From contig AP017965.1 of assembly GCA_037101405.1 (NCBI GenBank), positions 62,001 through 126,000 of the forward strand: 64,000 nucleotides of DNA, written 5' to 3'. Below, piece by piece: positions 1-9,464 of this stretch; within the stretch, counting starts at the first letter, position 1, and every line of letters begins with the position of its first letter. This stretch comes from Candidatus Megaera polyxenophila (lineage in GTDB: Bacteria; Pseudomonadota; Alphaproteobacteria; Rickettsiales; Rickettsiaceae). The translations under genes were made by a program, and so were the position numbers. The notes beneath the pieces are model-generated. The model did no database searches and was not told the origin of the DNA. It was given only the letters and a program-made list of their open reading frames with translations.

Positions 1-203
1 CCCAGAAAATAAATTAAAAATATCAATACAAAATATTGACAGTTTTTAAATTCTCATATATACTAATCTATAAGCAAGGCATAAAAAAACGCCTGAAGTT
101 GGAGCTTCAAACGTTTTTATGTCTTGTGACTGAGAATACTTATACTTTGACACGTCTATATATTCTCAATAGTTCATTAACTCAACCTTTGCAGGAGAAT
201 TAT

Positions 204-365
204 ATGTATAGTAGCAACAATTCCGCCTTAAGTAAAGATACAATCTTTGGGGCAAAAAATTATACCAATATCAATTTCATATTAAATAATATCAAATCAT
301 TCGAGAAAATAAGTATTACCAATATGTTATATCTTTATTTCTCTCTAAGAGAAGTGGAGGTATAA
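204..365 (+). CDS. small hypothetical protein (53 aa)
   Basis: The frame is open from about position 36, but the ATG at 204 has a good ribosome binding site (AGGAG at 193-197), so I prefer that start over the upstream one. It gives a 53-residue protein rich in Asn and Ser with no recognisable domain. Its last codons carry the GTGGAGG ribosome binding site of the next gene, which suggests the two are co-transcribed and perhaps translationally coupled. I do not recognise a family, and the gene could be spurious. Confidence 0.4.
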   Translation: MYSSNNSALSKDTIFGAKNYTNINFILNNIKSFEKISITNMLYLYFSLREVEV

Positions 366-367
366 AA

Positions 368-625
368 ATGACTGCAATAAAAGACCGTTTTATTTCACGA
401 GAAGAAATATCCAAACTTCTCTGGGGTATGAGTAATGATATTTCTACCCATAGTTTATCAATGTGGTTAAAATCAAAAACTGATAATGAATTTGTGGTAG
501 TGCCAAGAGAATTTTGTGTTTTAGTAGTGTCATTTTTGGAACGACAAGTTCCACAGAAGGAACATTTACTGTTTAATTCACAAAACGTACTGGGGCAACT
601 TGAAGAAATAAAACGCTATTTATAA
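368..625 (+). CDS. hypothetical protein (85 aa)
   Basis: A short soluble protein whose ATG is preceded by a strong GTGGAGG motif overlapping the end of the upstream small gene. It opens with an Arg/Glu/Lys-rich segment (ISREEISKLLWGMS) that could be a small helical DNA-binding fold, but no family is recognised. No signal peptide or membrane segment is seen. Its tight spacing to the preceding frame suggests a two-gene unit. Function unknown. Confidence 0.5.
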   Translation: MTAIKDRFISREEISKLLWGMSNDISTHSLSMWLKSKTDNEFVVVPREFCVLVVSFLERQVPQKEHLLFNSQNVLGQLEEIKRYL

Positions 626-654
626 TTGTAATATCCCAAAAAAAAATGATGAAA

Positions 655-985
655 TTAATAGTATGATCCTGATTTATCTATTTCTGCACTATCGGTTGAT
701 TTCGTGAAGTAATATTTTCTTGGTCTTCCTTCCATGATTTTTATTTTGGGATATTTTTTTTGTAAAGTCGATCTCTTTGATCCGATTTCTCCAACTATTT
801 GTTGAACAGGACTTGATCATTATCTAAGGGAATTGCCGTTGCTTTTGATTTTTGTTGTTTTTGCCAGCAGCGATCCGGATAATGTGCATATATCCATTCG
901 GCTATTTCTCTAGCTATAAATTTCTGTTCAGGATTGTTCTATAAAAATTCAATAATGGTAATAATTGTTAAATTTAGAGCAATAC
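655..985 (-). pseudogene. broken COG2958/HrgA-like restriction-associated protein
   Basis: Reading the minus strand from about 985 gives IIEFL, a TAG stop, then NNPEQKFIAREIAEWIY, YPDRCWQKQQKSKATAIPLD and, after a one-base frameshift near 815-825, VQQIVGEIGSKRSTLQKKYP and EGRPRKYYFT before a stop at 655-657. The pattern (an AREIAEWI helix, a Gln/Lys-rich stretch, then GRPRKYY) is what I remember of the N-terminal winged-helix part of COG2958/HrgA proteins, which are linked to restriction systems. At least two disabling changes are visible, so this is a remnant. The family assignment is from memory; the frameshift and the stop are seen directly. Confidence 0.5.
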
Positions 986-1569
986 CAAATCTTCCATACT
1001 ACCTCAATTATTGTTCTTATTCCTTGTAGAAATGCTAAAAATAAGGGCAAAACGATAGTAGAGAGTTGGTTATGATGTTATTTGCTGGTATAATAAAACA
1101 GTTTATTGAAAGTGTAGATAAAGCATTGGTCGGGTTTAAATAACCAATCCTGCTATAAAGATAGATAAATGAGGCATCTGTGTCTCCTCCAAGGTAAATA
1201 AATCCTTGAAGAAGTAACGTTTTAATATCTTAAAAAAGTTAAAGATTTACGATCCCTTGTTGAGGGAATTGGAAAAGTGATAAATTTTGAGACGTTAATT
1301 GTTAAGATTTGATAATATCAAATAAATAATGACGACAAAAAACCAAATAAAAGTGAGAATGTAAAATATTTAATATGTTTGCAGTTTTTACTATACAACC
1401 ATTGGAATATACCGCTTAAAATTTGGGTAAAGGAGTGGTATTTTATATAAATTGTACAGATTCATTCAACAACGGGTTAAAATGGGTAATTTTAACATTC
1501 GTCGTAGCCAATTATAATGTTCGTTAGTCACTTATTCTTAATTATTGCTTGCTTTTTTGGATAAGTTGA
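986..1569. other. intergenic stretch without a supported gene
   Basis: About 580 bases with stops in all frames. Short coding-like fragments are present on the minus strand around 1080-1195, but nothing recognisable. The last part should contain the promoter of the membrane kinase-like gene that starts at 1570. It is probably decayed gene sequence. Confidence 0.4.
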
Positions 1570-2979
1570 ATGTTGCAAAGAAAAGTCATAATTATATCCT
1601 GTAGTATCTCCTTATTGGTTTCTGTTTTATGTACTGGGATTTTTATATTTTATTGGAATACTCAAAACAGCAAAGATTATGAAAATGTATTTTCCCAAGC
1701 CAAGAAAAAATTCTGTTATGTGATTAATGATCTTAATAAACTTCACTATCTATTAGAAATTGTTGAAAGTAACTATGAATCTGGTAATCAACAATTAATT
1801 GCTGATTACCAGAATATAGCAAACAAAATGAATTTTCAACTTTCTATACTAAAAATCATATCTATAACTAATCCCAAGAAAATCATGGCTAAACATAATA
1901 GTAAATCTTATCAAATACTGCTTGATAAACAAAATGGTATGATATTGTCACTTTGTCATGGTTTTTGTATTAGTATTAGTATGGTAGAAGCAAGGAGCTT
2001 TTTGGATAACTTTCTGCCTAATTTTTTAATATATTCTGTAATGATTAATAATTTAAATATTATAGAAAACAACCGCCATGCTGCCATTTCGTCAGTGCAG
2101 AGTGATTATCACACTATTGGGAATTTTGAAGTTTCAGTAAAAATGTATATAGAAAATTCTTATTTAGAAAAGCAAATAAGGCAAATCTTTACTAATGGTG
2201 CTTTACTTTTTATTACTGTATTTTTTTTCATAAATCTATTTGTATTGTTTCTGTTTTTAGGAGTTAAAAAATTTTTCTATAATTATTCATTAAAATTAAT
2301 GCAGGAGACTCAAGTTTTAAAAGAACAATTGGTAACTTATAAAAAACTTGAGTTACTAAGACAGCATAAACAGGAGATAGATAATAGGTTGATAAAAATG
2401 ATAAAGAATAAGTTAAAGAGAGACACTATTAATATCATAAACACGACAAACAATTTAAACGAAACGCTTACAGTAAATATCAAGCAATTACTGACAGAAT
2501 GTATTGAATATTTTGCACTTGATTCTGAAATTAAAGGTATATCTATAAGAGTGGAAAATGAGGTGATGGAAGCAGAACGTCTTAATATAGATATAGGTGA
2601 AGAAATTTTACGTCAGTTAATCTTTAGTCTAACCTGGAATCTTTTATCTATATTACCTAAAGGGTCTCACTTAAAGATAAAAGTTAAGCAAGATAAAGAA
2701 CAATTTAAAATAAAAATGACAGGTTCAGGTTTTAATCTTTCAAGAGAGCAATTTGAAAATTATAGTTTGCAGCATTATTCCAAGACAAATAATCAATGGT
2801 TACTGTCAATAAAAGATACAATAAAATTGTTTGAAGACAATGGCTTTAGTTATGAATATATTCAGGGTAAAAGAGTTGGTAATAAATTAAAGTTAATTAA
2901 AAGCTTAAAAAAAGAAAAATTCTATAATGATAGTAATGTATGGGATATAACACCTCATTTAACAAAAGGAAAAACTTAA
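1570..2979 (+). CDS. degenerate histidine-kinase-like membrane protein
   Basis: A 469-residue inner-membrane protein. A first membrane helix lies at about residues 5-28 (VIIISCSISLLVSVLCTGIF) and a second at about 209-232. Between them is an external domain of about 180 residues. The cytoplasmic part starts with a coiled, Lys/Glu-rich segment and a DHp-like region (about 265-310), followed by an ATPase-like region (about 335-440). There the N box is weak (SLTWNLL) and the glycine-rich G boxes are reduced to TGSGF. No clear phospho-acceptor His motif is seen. This is the layout of a sensor kinase that has lost, or never had, normal catalysis. Its end overlaps the start of the STAND ATPase gene by 40 bases in another frame, so the two are surely expressed together. 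A sensor or receptor role is inference. Confidence 0.55.
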   Translation: MLQRKVIIISCSISLLVSVLCTGIFIFYWNTQNSKDYENVFSQAKKKFCYVINDLNKLHYLLEIVESNYESGNQQLIADYQNIANKMNFQLSILKIISITNPKKIMAKHNSKSYQILLDKQNGMILSLCHGFCISISMVEARSFLDNFLPNFLIYSVMINNLNIIENNRHAAISSVQSDYHTIGNFEVSVKMYIENSYLEKQIRQIFTNGALLFITVFFFINLFVLFLFLGVKKFFYNYSLKLMQETQVLKEQLVTYKKLELLRQHKQEIDNRLIKMIKNKLKRDTINIINTTNNLNETLTVNIKQLLTECIEYFALDSEIKGISIRVENEVMEAERLNIDIGEEILRQLIFSLTWNLLSILPKGSHLKIKVKQDKEQFKIKMTGSGFNLSREQFENYSLQHYSKTNNQWLLSIKDTIKLFEDNGFSYEYIQGKRVGNKLKLIKSLKKEKFYNDSNVWDITPHLTKGKT

Positions 2980-5213
2980 TATTCGTATTTTTGTTAGTTC
3001 TTCTGACTGCTAATAAAGCTATGTCTTCAGTTAAGGTAAGTAATTCAACTTTACCTGTTCCGTATTTTTCTGGTAGAAATGAAGAGCTAAAAAGTATAGA
3101 GCGTAATTTAAGTAATATTGGTTCAGTAGTATCTTTAACTGGATTCACCGGGATAGGTAAAACACAGATAATCAGGCAATATTTATCAAAAAATTTAGAT
3201 AATTATAAAATCATATGGTTTTTTGATTGTAATCTTGATTTTAGTTATCAGTTTTTAAACTTAGCCAAACAGATCAACTTAAAAATTTGTAATAAAAGCT
3301 CGACCTGTATTATTTCTGAAGACATACAACATATCTCTGAGAGCGTAATGAATTATCTCAGGCATGAAACAGGGTGGATCCTAGTATTTGATAATTTAAG
3401 AACTAATGAAAATAATAAGGTACTTAGATTTCTAGAAGATAGTCATAATGGTCACATAGTTGTTTGTTCTCAGGAGACTACTGGATTACCTAATATAATA
3501 CCGATAAAGAATCTTAAAAGAATAGAGGCACTAGGACTTATTGAAAAACTGCTACCTAATTATAAATTAAGAGATGTAGAAAAATTATCGGAAATTTTTT
3601 TGGATTATCCAATTCTTATAATTCGAGGAACTTTATTCTTACAAAATAATCGATATTTAAGTATTGAGGAATATAAAAAAATACTTGCTGTAACTGATGA
3701 AGTAAAAAGGACTAAAGAACAGCTAGGAACGATATTTGATAATCTAAGTAGTGCTGCTAATAATCTTTTACTTAAGGTAGCATTAATTAATAACCATGAT
3801 TTTTCAAAGCAGCTATTAATTAATTTATCTGGTAGTGATAGTTCTAAAGTTATAGATATATTGCATGATTTAAGTAAGTTTGCTTTAATAGAGGATAAAG
3901 GTACTTATAAGGAAAATCAAATTTTTGAAGTACATGATTTTATAAAGAAGACTGTTCTGGAAAGTGCTAGTAATAAGGTTATCAGAGATAGTATGCAAGA
4001 TATAGTCAAAACAATTAATCAAGGATTTCCTGAAAAGATTACAGATTATTTATCTTTGTTTCATAAAGACCCTACTCTGCAAAGCAATTTAGAAATAATG
4101 CTAGAAAACGCAGAAAAAAATGCCGTGAATTTTTATGACATTTTAGAACTTAGAAAGAATCTTATGTTCTTCTACCTTACGAAGAGGGATTATGATAAAT
4201 GCAAAAAATTTGTTGAATGGCTAATCGATAAGGAGACCAGAGGTGAAATTAAATATCATGACATGAGTAATAATCAAAAAGTGGCTTATGCATGGTATTT
4301 AGTGAATGTAGGATTATATAAAACTTATAGTGCAAGAGATATAAAAAATGCGGAGTATGATTATGAAAAAGCTGCTGAAACAGTAAGAAATGTTAATGGT
4401 TTTGCAGATTTAAAATGTGCTATATACTCACAATTGACACAAAGCAGAATCCGTAAAGGAGCTATAAATGATGCAAAACTTAGTATAAAGAAAGTTGAAG
4501 AATTCATTAAAAAAGATCAGGATATATTTTACAAAGGATTATTATGGTATTCTTACGCAAGGATTTTCCTTGCAGAAGGAGAGTATAATCTAGCATTAGA
4601 AAATGCAAATAAATTAGTTAAATCCCAAGAAAACTTACCGCAAGATCAATTTACTATACTTGGTCATATACTAAAAGTAGAGATTTTAATTAAACTAGGA
4701 GATTATGAATCTGCTTATATACTAGCTAAAGAACTTTATAAGAGATCAAAAAGTTATTTTGATGAGCCGCATGAAATGCAAGCACGTATCCTGACTTGGC
4801 TTGCATTAGCTGAGTTAAATGTAGATAAAATCAAAAAAGCAGAAGAGCATATAAGTTTAGCCAAAAAAATCTTTCTAGCTTTACCAGAAAGAAAAAAAGA
4901 TAATATATCAGATTCTTCTGATTATGATTTAGCTGCTGCTTTAATTGTAGAAGGTGATATTTATCGTAGACAGAATAAAATAGCAGAAGCACTGCAAGCA
5001 TATAAGATAGCAGAGAATATATACCATAATTGTTATGGGCAAAATATGTTACTTGACCATATCAGCGATCTGTATTTTAAAATAGCTAACTCAGCATTAA
5101 TGGATAATAATATAGGAATATATAAGGAATACTTAAGTAAACACGAGAATATTTTTGGGGTTGATCATTTTAGAACAAAAGCCATGTATCAAAGCTTTCT
5201 AAAGAATAACTAA
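2940..5213 (+). CDS. STAND (NB-ARC-like) ATPase with TPR repeats and signal peptide
   Basis: A 757-residue protein. Residues 8-30 (basic KRK, then a hydrophobic run, then AMSS) look like a cleavable signal peptide. Next comes the YFSGRNEELKSIERNL boundary typical of STAND NTPases, a Walker A GFTGIGKT at about 68-75 and a Walker B WILVFDN at about 146-152. A winged-helix-like part follows, and from about residue 400 onward there are helical TPR-type repeats with the usual A-x-Y/A-L-x spacing. STAND proteins are ATP-driven switches in immunity and regulation. An exported one is odd because there is no ATP in the periplasm; export into the host cell would resolve this. It overlaps the upstream membrane kinase-like gene and ends against the convergent XRE regulator. 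No effector domain is recognised. Confidence 0.65.
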   Translation: MGYNTSFNKRKNLIFVFLLVLLTANKAMSSVKVSNSTLPVPYFSGRNEELKSIERNLSNIGSVVSLTGFTGIGKTQIIRQYLSKNLDNYKIIWFFDCNLDFSYQFLNLAKQINLKICNKSSTCIISEDIQHISESVMNYLRHETGWILVFDNLRTNENNKVLRFLEDSHNGHIVVCSQETTGLPNIIPIKNLKRIEALGLIEKLLPNYKLRDVEKLSEIFLDYPILIIRGTLFLQNNRYLSIEEYKKILAVTDEVKRTKEQLGTIFDNLSSAANNLLLKVALINNHDFSKQLLINLSGSDSSKVIDILHDLSKFALIEDKGTYKENQIFEVHDFIKKTVLESASNKVIRDSMQDIVKTINQGFPEKITDYLSLFHKDPTLQSNLEIMLENAEKNAVNFYDILELRKNLMFFYLTKRDYDKCKKFVEWLIDKETRGEIKYHDMSNNQKVAYAWYLVNVGLYKTYSARDIKNAEYDYEKAAETVRNVNGFADLKCAIYSQLTQSRIRKGAINDAKLSIKKVEEFIKKDQDIFYKGLLWYSYARIFLAEGEYNLALENANKLVKSQENLPQDQFTILGHILKVEILIKLGDYESAYILAKELYKRSKSYFDEPHEMQARILTWLALAELNVDKIKKAEEHISLAKKIFLALPERKKDNISDSSDYDLAAALIVEGDIYRRQNKIAEALQAYKIAENIYHNCYGQNMLLDHISDLYFKIANSALMDNNIGIYKEYLSKHENIFGVDHFRTKAMYQSFLKNN

Positions 5214-5339
5214 CAACGATTTAAAAGATGATCTTTTAGGAACCAGTCTGCAAACTTAGTATCGATTAAGCTTAATTTTCTATCTAAACAATGTTTATAT
5301 ATTTCTTCTATAACTAATCCTACTTGCTGAAGAGTAAGG
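5210..5339 (-). pseudogene. 3' fragment of XRE regulator cut by IS256
   Basis: On the minus strand this 130-bp piece reads LTLQQVGLVIEEIYKHCLD, then WFLKDHLLNRC and a stop at 5210-5212. It continues exactly the frame of the XRE regulator whose 5' part is at 6767-7092 once the IS256 element and one copy of its 9-bp target repeat are removed. The joined gene would be about 148 residues. Its stop overlaps the stop of the convergent STAND ATPase gene. Confidence 0.85.
5331..5339. repeat. 9-bp target duplication, left copy (agagtaagg)
   Basis: The nine bases agagtaagg directly precede the left inverted repeat of the first IS256 element, and the same nine bases follow its right inverted repeat at 6767-6775. 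This fits the 8-9 bp duplication made by this family and shows a direct, intact insertion. Confidence 0.9.
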
Positions 5340-6766
5340 GAGTTATGATGGAAAGTTGTGTATGGAGGTGAGATAGAAGATTAGGTGGCGTATTCGCAAA
5401 TTAATATTATTATTGTAATTTGCAAATCCTATTAACAATAAAATAAGGAATACACCATGAGAAAGAGTAATATAATTGATTATAAAAATCCAACACAAAA
5501 TTTAGTAACAGATGTATTAAGTGAGTTTTTAAGGGAGTCAGCTCAAAAAATGTTGCAACTAGCTATAGAGGAAGAGGTACAAAATTTTATATCATCCTAC
5601 CAAGATAAGTTACTTACTAATGGGAGTAAACAAGTCGTCCGCAATGGCTACTTACCTGAGCGCAACATACAAACCGGTATAGGAGAGGTAGCAGTAAAAG
5701 TACCACGGGTAAGAGATAGAGGTAAAGAGGATATAAAATTCTCTTCTAATCTGATTCCGCAATACATGAGGCGTACGGTTACTATAGATGTTCTATTACC
5801 GCTACTTTATTTAAAGGGAATATCTACTACAGATTTTGCTGATAGCTTTGAACCTATATTGGGTAGCAAGCCAAAGAACTTATCACCTAATGTAATATCC
5901 AGGCTAAAATCTGAGTGGTATGATCAATATTTGTTATGGCAAAGACGAGATTTAACAAAGAAGAAATATGTCTACTTCTGGGTTGATGGTATTTATTTAC
6001 AGGCAAGAATGGAATCGGAGAAGAACTGTATTTTGGTAATAATTGGTGTTGATGAATACGGAAAAAAGGAATTGGTCGCTATAGATGATGGTTTTAGAGA
6101 AAGCAAGGAAAGCTGGCAAGGATTATTACTCGACATAAAAAGCAGAGGTCTGATACACTCTCCTGCCTTAGCTGTTGGAGATGGAGCACTTGGTTTTTGG
6201 GGAGCTCTGACAGAAGAATATCCTACTACGGTACATCAGCGCTGTTGGGTACATAAGACTTCTAATATTTTGAATAAGTTACCAAAATCTCAGCAAGCTA
6301 AAGCCAAGCAAATGATACATAATATTTATATGGCTAGTTCTAGAGAAGAAGCTGAATCCAGTTGGAAAAAATTTATCTTGGCTTATTCTGCTAAATATCC
6401 TAAGGCTACAGAATGCTTATTGAAAAATGAAAAAGAGTTATTAGCTTTTTACGATTTTCCAGGGGAGCACTGGATACATTTGCGGACAACTAATCCTATT
6501 GAATCTACCTTTGCTACGGTTAAGCATAGAACTAGAAAATCTAGGAATTGTTTTTCGAGAAATACTATTATTGCTGCTACCTATAAATTATTCCTTGAAG
6601 CAGAAAAAAGGTGGAAACCTTTACGAGGTAAAAACCGCATTGCCCAAGTTATTAATATGGAAAAATTTATAGATGGAATTCATGTAAGTGAAATTAGTAA
6701 CGATAACTTAAATGAGAAAAAATATGTTGCCTAATTTTTTTCATACACAACATTTGACAATAACTC
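5340..6766 (+). mobile_element. IS256-family element, intact copy 1
   Basis: A 1427-bp element with imperfect terminal inverted repeats: GAGTTATGATGGAAAGTTGT on the left and, read inward, GAGTTATTGTCAAATGTTGT on the right. One transposase gene fills it. It is flanked by perfect 9-bp repeats and splits an XRE regulator. A second, interrupted copy starts at 7112 and is apparently identical over the shared part, so transposition was recent. Confidence 0.95.
5457..6734 (+). CDS. IS256-family (Mutator-type) transposase
   Basis: A 425-residue DDE transposase of normal family length. The first catalytic Asp is in FWVDGIYLQ, the second in AVGDGALGFWG and the Glu in TNPIESTFATVKHRTRKS, with the conserved CWVHK segment between them. 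A ribosome binding site (AAGGAA) lies just before the ATG. It moves the element by cut and paste and is the likely source of activity for the second copy, whose own gene is broken. Confidence 0.95.
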   Translation: MRKSNIIDYKNPTQNLVTDVLSEFLRESAQKMLQLAIEEEVQNFISSYQDKLLTNGSKQVVRNGYLPERNIQTGIGEVAVKVPRVRDRGKEDIKFSSNLIPQYMRRTVTIDVLLPLLYLKGISTTDFADSFEPILGSKPKNLSPNVISRLKSEWYDQYLLWQRRDLTKKKYVYFWVDGIYLQARMESEKNCILVIIGVDEYGKKELVAIDDGFRESKESWQGLLLDIKSRGLIHSPALAVGDGALGFWGALTEEYPTTVHQRCWVHKTSNILNKLPKSQQAKAKQMIHNIYMASSREEAESSWKKFILAYSAKYPKATECLLKNEKELLAFYDFPGEHWIHLRTTNPIESTFATVKHRTRKSRNCFSRNTIIAATYKLFLEAEKRWKPLRGKNRIAQVINMEKFIDGIHVSEISNDNLNEKKYVA

Positions 6767-6775
6767 AGAGTAAGG
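6767..6775. repeat. 9-bp target duplication, right copy (agagtaagg)
   Basis: This is the right partner of the repeat at 5331-5339. Removing one copy together with the element restores the reading frame of the XRE regulator. Confidence 0.9.
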
Positions 6776-7092
6776 TGATTAATGCGGTATAACTCTATGA
6801 AATGAACAGTATAAAGGCATATAGACCTGAATAGTTCATTATTGTATGGTAGTTCAGTATCAATATTTAGAATATGTTTTTTAAAAGATTGATTTCTATT
6901 AAATAGTTCATCTAGAGAACAATTGAGTACATCGGCTATTTTTAATATTGTTTCGATACCGGGATTTTTAACTGTATCATCTAAAATTCTATTAACAACT
7001 GCATTACCGACGCCAGCTTTTTTTTCAAATGCAGAAGTCGCAATATTATATTCTTGTATATATTCTATAATTTTTCTTTTTAAATTATCCAT
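6767..7092 (-). pseudogene. XRE-family regulator, 5' part, truncated by IS256
   Basis: The N-terminal 65 residues form a clear helix-turn-helix of the XRE/Cro type (AFEKKAGVGNAVVNRILDD, then ETILKIADVLNCSLDELF). The native frame runs to INHLTL at the IS junction. Beyond that the frame would read into the IS256 end and stop at 6694, giving a 132-residue hybrid. The native C terminus is the piece at 5210-5339. The DNA-binding half may still be made, so a truncated regulator is possible. It lies convergent to the kinase-like/STAND unit and could have regulated it. Confidence 0.8.
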
Positions 7093-8338
7093 TACACTAC
7101 TCTATCCCTTGGAGTTATGATGGAAAGTTGTGTATGGAGGTGAGATAGAAGATTAGGTGGCGTATTCGCAAATTAATATTATTATTGTAATTTGCAAATC
7201 CTATTAACAATAAAATAAGGAATACACCATGAGAAAGAGTAATATAATTGATTATAAAAATCCAACACAAAATTTAGTAACAGATGTATTAAGTGAGTTT
7301 TTAAGGGAGTCAGCTCAAAAAATGTTGCAACTAGCTATAGAGGAAGAGGTACAAAATTTTATATCATCCTACCAAGATAAGTTACTTACTAATGGGAGTA
7401 AACAAGTCGTCCGCAATGGCTACTTACCTGAGCGCAACATACAAACCGGTATAGGAGAGGTAGCAGTAAAAGTACCACGGGTAAGAGATAGAGGTAAAGA
7501 GGATATAAAATTCTCTTCTAATCTGATTCCGCAATACATGAGGCGTACGGTTACTATAGATGTTCTATTACCGCTACTTTATTTAAAGGGAATATCTACT
7601 ACAGATTTTGCTGATAGCTTTGAACCTATATTGGGTAGCAAGCCAAAGAACTTATCACCTAATGTAATATCCAGGCTAAAATCTGAGTGGTATGATCAAT
7701 ATTTGTTATGGCAAAGACGAGATTTAACAAAGAAGAAATATGTCTACTTCTGGGTTGATGGTATTTATTTACAGGCAAGAATGGAATCGGAGAAGAACTG
7801 TATTTTGGTAATAATTGGTGTTGATGAATACGGAAAAAAGGAATTGGTCGCTATAGATGATGGTTTTAGAGAAAGCAAGGAAAGCTGGCAAGGATTATTA
7901 CTCGACATAAAAAGCAGAGGTCTGATACACTCTCCTGCCTTAGCTGTTGGAGATGGAGCACTTGGTTTTTGGGGAGCTCTGACAGAAGAATATCCTACTA
8001 CGGTACATCAGCGCTGTTGGGTACATAAGACTTCTAATATTTTGAATAAGTTACCAAAATCTCAGCAAGCTAAAGCCAAGCAAATGATACATAATATTTA
8101 TATGGCTAGTTCTAGAGAAGAAGCTGAATCCAGTTGGAAAAAATTTATCTTGGCTTATTCTGCTAAATATCCTAAGGCTACAGAATGCTTATTGAAAAAT
8201 GAAAAAGAGTTATTAGCTTTTTACGATTTTCCAGGGGAGCACTGGATACATTTGCGGACAACTATAATGGTACCCAAAAACTGGACTGCTAAAAATGCAA
8301 AATGAGATATAATTTCACAACAAGGGAATGGAAATTAT

Positions 8339-8638
8339 ATGTCTAAAAAAGCGAAGCAATATAGTGCGACGGAAAAAACAAAAATTGTTATAGAAGCAAT
8401 AAAAGCTGAAATGACAATAGCACAAATAAGCAGTAAGTACGGGGTTCATGCAACTCAAATACAAGCATGGAAAAAAAGAGGTATAGAAAATTTAGTTAGT
8501 GGTTTTCAAGTTAAGCCGGCAACAAAAGATCCAGACAATCAAGATTTGATAAAACAATTATATGAACAAATAGGACAGTTAAGCGTTGAGCGTGACTGGC
8601 TGAAAAAAAAATCTACATTGTTTGGACTTGGAAACTAG
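8339..8638 (+). CDS. IS3-family OrfA (helix-turn-helix)
   Basis: A 99-residue protein with the N-terminal helix-turn-helix of OrfA proteins (AQISSKYGVHATQIQAWKK) followed by a leucine-zipper-like region (LIKQLYEQIGQLSVERDWLK). It binds the IS ends and supplies the N-terminal part of the fused transposase. A run of nine A at 8603-8611 near its end is the natural place for ribosomal frameshifting. Confidence 0.88.
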   Translation: MSKKAKQYSATEKTKIVIEAIKAEMTIAQISSKYGVHATQIQAWKKRGIENLVSGFQVKPATKDPDNQDLIKQLYEQIGQLSVERDWLKKKSTLFGLGN

Positions 8639-9464
8639 GAAAAGTATGATTGATAATAATTGTAGAAATCTAAGCATTGCTAGGCAATGCGATCTACTTT
8701 TAATTAATAAATCTACTTATTATTACAAGGCAAAAGGAATAACTACAAGAGACTTAGAAATAATGAAAGTAATTGATGAAATCTACACAGAGCATCCGTA
8801 TTTCGGGGCCAGAAGAATGTCCAGGCATCTTGTACCGTTTGGAATTGTTATCGGTCGCAAAGCGGTAAGTCGTTATTACGGAATAATGGCAATAGAAGCC
8901 ATTTATCCTAAAATGAATTTAAGCAAGCGCAACCAAGCTCATAAGGTATATCCTTATCTTTTAAAAGGCGTTGAAATTACTAAGACAAATCAGGTATGGA
9001 GCACCGATATAACTTATATTAGAATGGCACAAGGATTTGTATATCTAGTAGCCATTATTGATTGGTTTAGCCGTTATATTCTGAGCTGGAAGGTTTCAAT
9101 TAGCTTAGAAAGTGATTTTTGCATCGACGCACTAGAAGAAGCCCTAGAAAAGCACGGTCAACCTGAGGTTTTTAATACCGATCAAGGTTCTCAATTTACG
9201 TCAAAAAATTTCATCCACGAACTTGTTAAACGTGAAATCAAGATTAGCATGGACGGTAAAGGTAGGGCTTTAGATAATGTATTTATTGAAAGATTTTGGC
9301 GTTCATTAAAACAAGAAAAAATATATTTGATAATTTTAAATACTGTCAAGGAGGTAAAAAATGCTATAACAGATTACATAACTTTTTATAATAGTAAAAG
9401 GATGCACCAATCCTTGGAATATTTAACTCCAGAACAGGTGTATTTAACAAAAATTATTGGCTAA
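8622..9464 (+). CDS. IS3-family OrfB (DDE integrase)
   Basis: An integrase of about 280 residues. The catalytic triad is visible: Asp in VWSTDITYI, Asp in VFNTDQGSQFTS and Glu in VFIERFWRSLK, with the usual spacing, and the C-terminal YNSKRMHQSLEYLTPEQVY. It overlaps OrfA by 17 bases. OrfB lies in the +1 (or -2) frame relative to OrfA, not the -1 frame usual in this family, so either a one-base change has occurred at the junction or it starts independently at a non-ATG codon such as TTG 8622. Confidence 0.88.
   Translation: MDLETRKSMIDNNCRNLSIARQCDLLLINKSTYYYKAKGITTRDLEIMKVIDEIYTEHPYFGARRMSRHLVPFGIVIGRKAVSRYYGIMAIEAIYPKMNLSKRNQAHKVYPYLLKGVEITKTNQVWSTDITYIRMAQGFVYLVAIIDWFSRYILSWKVSISLESDFCIDALEEALEKHGQPEVFNTDQGSQFTSKNFIHELVKREIKISMDGKGRALDNVFIERFWRSLKQEKIYLIILNTVKEVKNAITDYITFYNSKRMHQSLEYLTPEQVYLTKIIG

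Noticed and set aside
1080..1195. Coding-like minus-strand fragment (GGDTDASFIYLYSRIGYLN)
   Set aside because: Too short, bounded by stops and not assignable to a family; left as unexplained intergenic sequence.
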